5,994 bases of DNA, from positions 1 through 5,994 of the forward strand of contig CANFYD010000261.1 of assembly GCA_947450745.1 (NCBI GenBank), given 5' to 3'. A model generated the notes under the pieces. That model ran no database searches, had not been told where the DNA came from, and saw nothing but the letters and a program-made list of their open reading frames with translations. Position numbers and translations under genes: made by a program. Origin of the DNA: Burkholderiales bacterium. Lineage in GTDB: Bacteria; Pseudomonadota; Gammaproteobacteria; Burkholderiales; Burkholderiaceae_C. This document shows positions 1-5,383 of the stretch, in pieces; within the stretch, counting starts at the first letter, position 1; every line of letters starts with the position of its first letter.

Positions 1-116
1 CCGGCACGCTGGTTTGATAAATCATGGAGCTCATGGGGATTCTCATCTGGGTTTGAAGGTGGGCATTCTGGCAGGCCCGCGCCAAACCGCCGTTCAGCAA
101 GCCCTAAACTGCCGGC
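1..116. other. Left-edge stretch with no convincing gene
   Basis: No recognisable protein is seen here. In the third plus frame a gene entering from the left could end with the residues GTLV and a TGA at 15-17. In the first plus frame the DNA stays open from the edge to a TGA at 118-120, which would overlap the ybiB ATG as ATGA. That reading has weak GC preference at third codon positions, unlike the real genes here, and its translation resembles no family I know. I therefore treat most of the stretch as an intergenic leader of ybiB, with the tail of an upstream gene possible. No clear ribosome binding site precedes the ATG at 117. Confidence 0.45.
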
Positions 117-1055
117 ATGAATTTCGCTCCATTGATCAAAGAAGTGGGCCGCGGCAGCAAGGGTGCGCGCGACCTGACCGAGGCGCAGGCCGAGGCCCTG
201 TTCGGGCAGATCCTCGACGGTGTGGTGCCGGACCTGGAGCTTGGTGCCCTGCTGCTGAGCTTGCGCATCAAGGGCGAGGCGGCGTCGGAGCTGAACGGCT
301 TCGAGCGGGCCATGCAGGCGCGCACCGCCCACATCACCGTGCCGAGTTTGCTTGATGGGGGAAACAGCCCGCGCTGCGTGTTGCTGCCCACCTTCAACGG
401 GGCACGCAAGCAAGCCAATTTGTTGCCGCTGGTGGCGCTGCTGCTGGCGCGCGAGGGCGTGCCGGTGCTGATCCACGGCCGGCATGATTTCGACAGCCGG
501 GAAAGCCCATTCGCGCTGCTGGCGTCCCTCGGTTTGCCGCTGGCCAGCTCGGTGGCCGAAGCGTCGGCGCAATTGCAGGCCACACGCTTGGCCTGCCTGC
601 CGCTGGCGCTGCTGAACCCCGGGCTGGACGCCTTGATGGCGCTGCGGCCACGCCTCGGCGTGCGCAACAGCGGCCACAGCGTGGCCAAGTTGCTGGACGC
701 CGCACCGGGCCGCTCGGTGCGGGTGGTGGCCGTCACCCACCCGGAATATCTGGACAGCATGGGTCAGGCGCTGCTCGGGTTGACGGCAAATGGCGGCCGT
801 GCGCTATTGATGCGGGCCAGCGAGGGCGAGGCCTATGCCCACCTGCGCCGCAAGGCCCAGCTCTACGGCTTTGCCGACGGGCAGCGCAGCGACCTGCACC
901 CTGCCGACACCACCGATATCGACTGGCCGCTGTCCGACGCCTGCAGCGCCACAGCCAACGCCGCGCTGATCCGGGCCATGCTGGACGGCAGCGCCGCCGT
1001 GCCGCCGCGCATCACCGAGCAGGTGCGGGCCTTGACCGGGCTGGCGCGCGACTGA
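117..1055 (+). CDS. ybiB: YbiB family nucleic-acid-binding protein (TrpD2, anthranilate phosphoribosyltransferase fold)
   Basis: A 312-residue protein, close to the roughly 320 residues of E. coli YbiB. It has the glycosyltransferase-family-3 layout: a small helical N-terminal domain (about 1-72, starting MNFAPLIKEVGRG) and a larger alpha/beta phosphoribosyltransferase-like domain (about 80-312). In true TrpD enzymes the phosphoribosyl-pyrophosphate loop carries a GTGGD motif. Here the equivalent place (about 86-104) reads RCVLLPTFNGARKQANLLP, the form typical of YbiB. The catalytic loop is thus lost, which argues against a tryptophan-biosynthesis role. Work on E. coli YbiB showed DNA/RNA binding without TrpD activity, and there the gene is SOS-controlled together with dinG. 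I see no LexA-like box here. The ATG at 117 is chosen because the family N-terminus begins there, although no good Shine-Dalgarno precedes it. The gene converges on the NYN-LOTUS gene with a 27-nt gap. Family assignment is strong; cellular role is uncertain. Confidence 0.9.
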   Translation: MNFAPLIKEVGRGSKGARDLTEAQAEALFGQILDGVVPDLELGALLLSLRIKGEAASELNGFERAMQARTAHITVPSLLDGGNSPRCVLLPTFNGARKQANLLPLVALLLAREGVPVLIHGRHDFDSRESPFALLASLGLPLASSVAEASAQLQATRLACLPLALLNPGLDALMALRPRLGVRNSGHSVAKLLDAAPGRSVRVVAVTHPEYLDSMGQALLGLTANGGRALLMRASEGEAYAHLRRKAQLYGFADGQRSDLHPADTTDIDWPLSDACSATANAALIRAMLDGSAAVPPRITEQVRALTGLARD

Positions 1056-1056
1056 C

Positions 1057-1092
1057 GTTCAGACGGCAGTTCAGACGTCTATTCAGACTTCT
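1057..1092. repeat. Three tandem 12-bp repeats with TTCAGAC core at the convergent gene junction
   Basis: Three adjoining 12-bp units, GTTCAGACGGCA (1057-1068), GTTCAGACGTCT (1069-1080) and ATTCAGACTTCT (1081-1092), share the core TTCAGAC at an exact 12-bp spacing. They fill the whole gap between the ybiB stop and the NYN-LOTUS stop and run into the last codons of the latter. On the minus strand the first unit contains GCCGTCTGAA, identical to the 10-base core of the Neisseria DNA uptake sequence. The heptamer TTCAGAC was not found elsewhere in the window on either strand. A local tandem duplication is the simplest explanation. Confidence 0.8.
1073..1092. terminator. Possible bidirectional hairpin between convergent genes
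   Basis: AGACGTCT (1073-1080) and AGACTTCT (1085-1092) are inverted copies with one mismatch. They could form an 8-bp stem with the 4-nt loop ATTC. The position, between two convergent stop codons, fits a terminator serving both genes. No run of T follows on either strand and the stem is only moderately GC-rich, so classical intrinsic termination is uncertain. The stem is built from two of the three 12-bp repeat units. Confidence 0.35.
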
Positions 1093-2084
1093 AGCGAGCG
1101 GCCGGGCTCGGCGCGGCGCTCGGTCGTGGACAGCCCCACCGGCTGACCGGCCAGCGCCACATGGCCGCCGCTGATCAGGTCCACCTCGACCACCAGGTCG
1201 GAGCACAGGTGCAAGAACTCCGCAAAATTGCTGCAACCCAGCGCTTGCTCGTCGAACGAGGGCAGCAGGCGCTTCAAAAACACCTTCAGCGCGCTGCGCG
1301 ACACGTAGTTTTCGCCGTTGCGGTCGACCAATTGCTTGAGCGCCCGCAACATGGCCAGCTTGGCATCCGCCAGCGACGGCGAGCCCACCACTTCAACGCT
1401 CGTGTCGGCCTCCGCTGAGGTTTCGGCAGTTTCGGCGGTGGCATCAGCGCCCGTCTCAACATTCAAGCCCATGCCAACCTCCGAGCCCGCCACTTCGGCC
1501 AACGGCGTCAGACCTGCCAGCGGCGTGGCACCCGGCAAGGCCAGGTCGGTCGACGCCGCCACCAAGTTTTGATAGAACTTGAACTCGTTGCAACTGGCGG
1601 TCCAGAAGCGGTTGGTAAAGCCGGCCACGCCCACGCCGGCGATGAAGCGGCCGGCCTGCTTGACCTTTTGCGCCAAGCTGATGAAGTCGCTGTCGCTGGA
1701 GATCACCACCACATGGGTCAGGTGCGGGTGGTTGTGGACATCGCTCAAGGCGTCCAGCGCCATGCGGATGTCGGCGCTGTTCTTCATGTTCGAGCCGCGC
1801 GGGAACATCTGGATCAAGTCCACCCCGGCCTCGTTCAGCGCGTGGCGGTAGTTGGCAAAGAACTGCCAGTTGCCGTAAGCGCGGTTGATGATGATGTCGC
1901 CCAGCGAGGCGGCGTATTCAAGAATGGGCTTCAGGTCGACGAAAACCGGTTGTGCTTTCAGGCGGTTGTCCCGATACGCGCCGTCGCCGTGGGCGGCATT
2001 GGCCAGCACCGCATGCAGATTCTCGAAATCCCAGTAAATCGCCACCTTGGTGGAGTCGTTTCTGTTTGTTGTGAACGGAAGCAT
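1083..2084 (-). CDS. NYN (PIN-like nuclease) domain protein with C-terminal LOTUS/OST-HTH domain
   Basis: A 333-residue soluble protein in three parts. Residues about 13-175 form a NYN domain of the LabA/DUF88 type. The acidic residues expected of a PIN-like metal-dependent nuclease are visible: D19 in YWDFEN, D105 in NSADIRMALDAL, and D131 and D133 in SSDSDF. Residues about 180-236 are a low-complexity Ala/Glu/Thr linker. Residues about 238-312 match a LOTUS (OST-HTH) winged-helix domain, a family shown to bind G-rich and G-quadruplex RNA. The same pairing occurs in animal MARF1 and in many uncharacterised bacterial proteins, so an RNA-binding or RNA-cleaving role is inferred, not shown. The gene is convergent with ybiB and divergent from the sulfur operon. 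The ATG at 2084 lacks a clear Shine-Dalgarno. The internal GTG at V14 lies right at the start of the first strand of the domain, which makes the ATG the better start. Confidence 0.88.
   Translation of the reverse strand: MLPFTTNRNDSTKVAIYWDFENLHAVLANAAHGDGAYRDNRLKAQPVFVDLKPILEYAASLGDIIINRAYGNWQFFANYRHALNEAGVDLIQMFPRGSNMKNSADIRMALDALSDVHNHPHLTHVVVISSDSDFISLAQKVKQAGRFIAGVGVAGFTNRFWTASCNEFKFYQNLVAASTDLALPGATPLAGLTPLAEVAGSEVGMGLNVETGADATAETAETSAEADTSVEVVGSPSLADAKLAMLRALKQLVDRNGENYVSRSALKVFLKRLLPSFDEQALGCSNFAEFLHLCSDLVVEVDLISGGHVALAGQPVGLSTTERRAEPGRSLEV
1402..1446 (-). repeat. Degenerate 9-bp repeats encoding an Ala-Glu-Thr/Ser linker
   Basis: Written on the plus strand, 9-bp units GTGTCGGCC, TCCGCTGAG, GTTTCGGCA, GTTTCGGCG and GTGGCATCA follow each other from 1402 to 1446. 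The two central units differ by one base. On the coding (minus) strand they give the repeated Ala-Glu-Thr/Ser stretch around residues 214-228 of the NYN-LOTUS protein, the flexible link between its two domains. The period of nine keeps the frame, so unit number could vary among relatives without breaking the gene. Confidence 0.6.
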
Positions 2085-2266
2085 TTTTAGATGAGTGCCT
2101 GCAAATGAGCTGGTGTGTGGAAAGAGATTGCTGATGCAAGCGCTGCGGAATGCCAGGGCAAGGCAGGGCTGAACAAAGCAAAGGGCCCGAGCTTAACTTG
2201 GCAGACCTCGACCCTGCACCTCGTCCAAGCAGCCTGGTCAGCAAAGTGACTGGCGACCAATTTCAC

Positions 2267-2290
2267 GCTTATACAGAAAATCGAATAAGC
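2267..2290. promoter_or_regulatory. Inverted repeat GCTTAT-N12-ATAAGC, candidate operator
   Basis: Perfect 6-bp arms, GCTTAT at 2267-2272 and ATAAGC at 2285-2290, lie 18 bp apart from arm to arm inside the AT-rich part of the divergent region. The TTAT/ATAA ends and the spacing resemble the dyads bound by LysR-type regulators, so CysB is the obvious candidate given the downstream sulfur operon. This is inference from position and symmetry only; the arms are short. Confidence 0.4.
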
Positions 2291-2296
2291 AATCTA
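2268..2296 (-). promoter_or_regulatory. Candidate minus-strand promoter for the NYN-LOTUS gene
   Basis: Reading the minus strand, TAGATT (complement of 2291-2296) is followed after 17 bp by TATAAG (complement of 2268-2273). The -10 matches the sigma-70 consensus at five of six bases, the -35 at only three. Transcription would start near 2260 and give a leader of roughly 175 nt before the ATG at 2084. The -10 overlaps the left arm of the GCTTAT/ATAAGC dyad, so a protein bound there could block this promoter. Confidence 0.3.
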
Positions 2297-2323
2297 CGAT
2301 TCTATTGTTTGAGCGCATATGAA

Positions 2324-2337
2324 GACTGTTTACAGTC
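2324..2337. promoter_or_regulatory. 14-bp palindrome GACTGT-TT-ACAGTC ahead of the transporter gene
   Basis: Six-base arms GACTGT and ACAGTC flank a two-base centre TT. The palindrome lies 44 nt upstream of the TTG start preferred for the transporter gene. It would fall inside that gene if the ATG at 2319 were used. It could be a regulator site or a short RNA hairpin with a very small loop. It is not a LexA box, which needs eight bases between CTGT and ACAG. Confidence 0.35.
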
Positions 2338-2370
2338 CGCCCCTCACGTTGAATCTGAAGATCACCACTC

Positions 2371-2376
2371 AGGGAG
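2371..2376 (+). promoter_or_regulatory. Strong ribosome binding site supporting a TTG start
   Basis: AGGGAG lies five bases before the TTG at 2382. It is the best Shine-Dalgarno match near any of the gene starts in the window. The alternative ATG at 2319 has only a weak GAG upstream. This decides the start chosen for the transporter gene. Confidence 0.65.
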
Positions 2377-2381
2377 CACAT

Positions 2382-3149
2382 TTGGACTGGATAGCAATTG
2401 CAAGCGGCTTTGGCGTCGGCACCATCGTCGGCATCACCGGCGTCGGTGGCGGCTCGCTGATGACGCCGCTGCTGTTGTCGGTGTTCAAGCTGAACCCGGC
2501 GGTGGCCATCGGCACCGACCTGTGGTTTGCCGCCATCACCAAGATGTCCGGCTCGGTCGCCCACGCACGCCACGGCCACGTCAAGTGGGGCATCACCCGC
2601 TTGTTGCTGACCGGCAGCATCCCATCCTCGCTGCTCGTGGTGGCGCTGATGCATTTCACCGGCATCACCAAGGGCTGGGCCAGCGCCCTGACCTTTTCGC
2701 TCGGCATCGCGCTGCTGCTGACAGCCGCCGTCGTCGCCTTCAAACAGTTCTGGCTGAAGGTCGGCTTGAAGCTGGAGACCTACATCACCGACGCCCGCAA
2801 GCCGGCCTTCACGATTGCCGCCGGCGCGCTGCTCGGGGTGCTGGTGTCGCTGTCATCGATCGGGGCCGGAGCCATTGGGGCCACCTTGATCCTGCTGATC
2901 TACCCCCGGCTGGAAGCGCGCTACATCGTCGGCAGCGATATAGCCCACGCGGTGCCGCTGACGCTGGTGGCCGGCATTGGCCACGCCACGCTGGGCAACG
3001 TCGATTGGATGTTGCTGGTGCCGCTGCTGATCGGCTCGATGCCCGGCATCTGGCTGGGCGCTCAATTGACTCGCAAGTTGCCCGACGGCGTGGTGCGCGC
3101 ACTGCTCTGCGGCTCGCTTCTCTTAGCTGGCTGGAAAGTCATCCAATAA
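2382..3149 (+). CDS. TSUP (TauE/SafE) family sulfur-anion transporter, inner membrane
   Basis: A 255-residue, strongly hydrophobic protein with about eight predicted membrane segments. It has the internal duplication of the TSUP family. The first half opens with GFGVGTIVGITGVGGGSLMT (9-28) and continues with GTDLWFAAITKMSGSVAH. The second half mirrors it with SIGAGAIGATLILLIYPRLE and GSDIAHAVPLTLVAGIGH. A polar loop near 2740-2810 joins the halves. Relatives carry sulfite, sulfoacetate, sulfate or other organic anions. Its place as first gene before cysI suggests import of sulfate/sulfite or export of excess toxic sulfite, but direction and substrate cannot be read from sequence. The TTG start has a strong AGGGAG site and sets the N-terminus right at the first membrane segment. 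An in-frame ATG at 2319 would add 21 polar residues that do not look like family sequence. cysI starts 12 nt downstream. Confidence 0.88.
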   Translation: MDWIAIASGFGVGTIVGITGVGGGSLMTPLLLSVFKLNPAVAIGTDLWFAAITKMSGSVAHARHGHVKWGITRLLLTGSIPSSLLVVALMHFTGITKGWASALTFSLGIALLLTAAVVAFKQFWLKVGLKLETYITDARKPAFTIAAGALLGVLVSLSSIGAGAIGATLILLIYPRLEARYIVGSDIAHAVPLTLVAGIGHATLGNVDWMLLVPLLIGSMPGIWLGAQLTRKLPDGVVRALLCGSLLLAGWKVIQ

Positions 3150-3161
3150 AATCCCTCCCCT

Positions 3162-4886
3162 ATGTATTCATATACCGACTTCGACCGCCAATTCGTCCAC
3201 GCCCGCGCGGCGCAATTCCGTGACCAGCTGGAGCGCAATCTGGCCGGCAGCTTGACCGAGGAAGAGTTCCGCCCGCTGCGCCTGCAAAACGGCTGGTACG
3301 TGCAACGCCATGCGCCGATGCTGCGCGTGGCCGTGCCATACGGTGCGCTGAGCAGCCGGCAACTGCGCGCGATGGCCGCCATCGCACGCGAGTTCGACCG
3401 CGGCTACGCGCACTTTTCAACCCGCCAGAACCTGCAATACAACTGGATTCCGCTGGTGCAAGCGGCCGATGTGATGGACCGCTTGGCCGCTGTGGACCTG
3501 CACGGCATCCAGACCAGCGGCAACTGCATCCGCAACACCACCAGCGACGCCTTTGCCGGCGTGGCCACCGACGAGATCGTCGACCCCCGCCCCTACGCCG
3601 AAGTGCTGCGCCAATGGACCACGCTGCACCCGGAGTTCGCCTTCCTGCCGCGCAAGTTCAAGATTGCCATCTCCGGCGCACTGGAAGACCGCGCCGCCAT
3701 CGCCTGGCACGACATCGGCCTGCAATTGCTGAAGAACGAGGCCGGCGAGATCGGCTTCAAGGTGCTCGTCGGCGGCGGCATGGGCCGCACGCCGGTGATC
3801 GGCCAAGTGATCAATGAGTTTTTGCCTTGGCAGCAAATCCTCGTCTACATCGAAGCGATCGTGCGGGTCTACAACCGCTACGGCCGCCGCGACAACGCCT
3901 ACAAGGCCCGCATCAAGATCTTGGTGAAGGCCGAAGGGCAGAAGTTCTTCGACGCGGTGGCGACCGAGTTCCAGCAAATCCTGGAACACGACGTGGACGG
4001 CCGCGAGCACATCATTCCGCAAGCCGAACTGGACCGCGTGGCCGCCTGCTTCCGCCCACCGGCCGACGCCAAGGCCGTGCCCGCCATCGACATCTTTGCC
4101 GGTGTCGAGCCCGGCCCGTACAAGCGCTGGCTGGAGCGCAATCTGCACGCTCATGCATTCAGCGGCTACCGCGCGGTGACCTTGTCGCTGAAGCGCAGCG
4201 GCATCGCGCCGGGCGACGCGACCGATGCGCAAATGGAAGCCGCCGCCGACTTGGCCGAGCGCTTCAGCGCCGGCGAGTTGCGCGTCAGCCATGACCAGAA
4301 TCTGGTGCTGGCCTGGGTCAAGGAAACCGATCTGCCGGCGCTGTTCGAAGCGGCCCGCAGCAACGGCTTTGCGACGCCCAATATCGGCCTGCTGACCGAC
4401 ATGATTGCCTGCCCGGGCGGCGACTTCTGCGCCCTGGCGAATGCCCGTTCCATCCCAGTGGCACAGGCGATCACCGAGCGCTTTGAAGACCTCGACGAGC
4501 TCTACGACATCGGCGACATCGACCTGCACATCAGCGGCTGCATCAACAGCTGCGGCCACCACCACAGCGGCCACATCGGCATCCTCGGCGTCGACAAGGA
4601 CGGCAAGGAGTGGTATCAGGTCTCGCTGGGCGGCTCGGACGGCGCCACGCTGTCGGGCAGCGCGCAGGCCGGCCGCGTCATCGGCCCCTCTTTTGCGGCC
4701 GACGAAGTGCCCGACGTGATCGAGTCGGTGGTCAAAACCTACCGCAGCCAGCGCCAGCCGCAAGAAACCTTCATCGACACCGTGCGCCGCATCGGCATCG
4801 AGCCGTTCAAGGCCCCGGCCAACGCCGTGCGCACACTGACCTGCGCCGCCGCCGCGAACAACGCCGCCAACGCCGCCAGCCATTGA
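3162..4886 (+). CDS. cysI: Assimilatory sulfite reductase hemoprotein (nitrite/sulfite reductase family)
   Basis: A 574-residue cytoplasmic enzyme reducing sulfite to sulfide with six electrons, using siroheme and a 4Fe-4S cluster. The doubled family architecture is complete: ferredoxin-like half-domains near 45-110 and 325-400, each followed by a nitrite/sulfite reductase domain. The cluster ligands are present as C417-X5-C423 (CPGGDFC) and C460-X3-C464 (GCINSCG), the same spacing as C434, C440, C479 and C483 of the E. coli enzyme. The substrate-pocket residues also match: R88 (FSTRQN), R124 (NCIRNTT), and K165 and K167 (LPRKFK). Context with cysH makes sulfite the likely substrate rather than nitrite. 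No cysJ flavoprotein is in the window, so the electron donor is unknown. The ATG at 3162 gives the expected N-terminus although its leader lacks a Shine-Dalgarno. The tail after about 560 is Ala/Asn-rich. Confidence 0.95.
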   Translation: MYSYTDFDRQFVHARAAQFRDQLERNLAGSLTEEEFRPLRLQNGWYVQRHAPMLRVAVPYGALSSRQLRAMAAIAREFDRGYAHFSTRQNLQYNWIPLVQAADVMDRLAAVDLHGIQTSGNCIRNTTSDAFAGVATDEIVDPRPYAEVLRQWTTLHPEFAFLPRKFKIAISGALEDRAAIAWHDIGLQLLKNEAGEIGFKVLVGGGMGRTPVIGQVINEFLPWQQILVYIEAIVRVYNRYGRRDNAYKARIKILVKAEGQKFFDAVATEFQQILEHDVDGREHIIPQAELDRVAACFRPPADAKAVPAIDIFAGVEPGPYKRWLERNLHAHAFSGYRAVTLSLKRSGIAPGDATDAQMEAAADLAERFSAGELRVSHDQNLVLAWVKETDLPALFEAARSNGFATPNIGLLTDMIACPGGDFCALANARSIPVAQAITERFEDLDELYDIGDIDLHISGCINSCGHHHSGHIGILGVDKDGKEWYQVSLGGSDGATLSGSAQAGRVIGPSFAADEVPDVIESVVKTYRSQRQPQETFIDTVRRIGIEPFKAPANAVRTLTCAAAANNAANAASH

Positions 4887-4894
4887 AAACCGAC

Positions 4895-5383
4895 ATGAAA
4901 TTCATCGACATCCATCACCACCAATGGCACCACGTGGTCGGCGAAGACGGCCCCATGCCCTGCCCCGACCCGGCCAAGAACTGCCTGCTGACGCTGGAGC
5001 AATGGCATGCGGTGCGCGACCACTGGCCAGCCGGCTTGGCCACCGCCGTGGAACTGACGAACGACTTTGACATCGAAGGCCTGGCCGCCGACCTGCCGCG
5101 CCTGACCATGGTGGCGCTGAGCTTCCCGAAATGGGTGGACGGCCGCGCCTACACGCAGGCTAGGCTGCTGCGCTCGCGCTACCGCTTTGCCGGCGAGATC
5201 CGCGCCACCGGCGAGGTGGTGGTCGACATGCTGCCGCTGCTGGCGCGCTGCGGCTTTGATGCGGTGCAAATGCGCGCCGACCAAAGCCAAGCCGCTGCCG
5301 AGCGCGCGCTGGGCTTCTTCCCCGCCCATTACCAGGGCGATGTGGACGCGACCCAGCCGGTCTTCGCTCGGGAATCAGCATGA
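4895..5383 (+). CDS. DUF934 protein, conserved partner of sulfite reductase and CysH
   Basis: A 162-residue soluble protein recognised as DUF934 by its core FPKWVDGRAYTQARLLRSRY (77-96), followed by GEIRATGEVVVDMLPLLARC and GFDAVQMR (to 127). In proteobacteria this family sits almost always between a siroheme sulfite reductase and cysH, as here. Its function is unproven, and an accessory role in electron delivery or in assembly of the reductases is only inferred. The N-terminal 30 residues are unusual to my eye: HHHQWHH at 7-13 and cysteines at 23 and 30 might bind a metal. The ATG at 4895 lies 8 nt after the cysI stop. A TTG at 4883 overlapping that stop is a possible longer start. The stop overlaps the cysH ATG (ATGA at 5380-5383), so the two are probably translationally coupled. 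Confidence 0.88.
   Translation: MKFIDIHHHQWHHVVGEDGPMPCPDPAKNCLLTLEQWHAVRDHWPAGLATAVELTNDFDIEGLAADLPRLTMVALSFPKWVDGRAYTQARLLRSRYRFAGEIRATGEVVVDMLPLLARCGFDAVQMRADQSQAAAERALGFFPAHYQGDVDATQPVFARESA

Larger units (their letters stand above)
2085..2381. promoter_or_regulatory. Divergent control region between the NYN-LOTUS gene and the sulfur operon
   Basis: About 300 bp without a convincing gene separate two divergent transcription units. The left part (2085-2250) is of average composition and shows no clear element. The right part (about 2255-2345) is markedly AT-rich against the GC-rich background and holds the two inverted repeats and the candidate promoter listed separately. Sulfate-assimilation genes in proteobacteria are commonly activated by the LysR-type regulator CysB, so a CysB-type site here is a reasonable expectation. 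Nothing in the sequence proves it. Confidence 0.6.

Noticed and set aside
104..760. A 218-codon minus-strand open frame opposite ybiB
   Set aside because: Ser/Arg/Ala-rich shadow of a confidently identified gene.
117..1055. Anthranilate phosphoribosyltransferase TrpD
   Set aside because: The GTGGD phosphate-binding motif is missing and replaced by the YbiB-type PTFNGARKQAN sequence, and no other trp gene is nearby.
1057..1092. A CRISPR-like array
   Set aside because: The units are only 12 bp and adjoin without spacers.
2324..2337. SOS (LexA) box, because of CTGT and ACAG near the divergent region
   Set aside because: The LexA consensus has eight bases between CTGT and ACAG; here there are two. 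No LexA-like site was seen upstream of ybiB either.
2150..3223. A 357-codon plus-strand open frame overlapping the transporter gene in another frame
   Set aside because: The translation is Arg/His/Ala-rich with no family resemblance, and the TSUP protein in the other frame is clearly real.
3417..4883. A 488-codon open frame on the minus strand opposite cysI
   Set aside because: It mirrors the codon structure of cysI in GC-rich DNA, is rich in Ala, Gly, Val and Asp with no recognisable domain, and the plus-strand gene has all catalytic residues of its family.
3162..4886. Assimilatory nitrite reductase instead of sulfite reductase
   Set aside because: The family covers both, but the neighbours DUF934 and cysH and the R/R/K/K pocket matching E. 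coli sulfite reductase favour sulfite.
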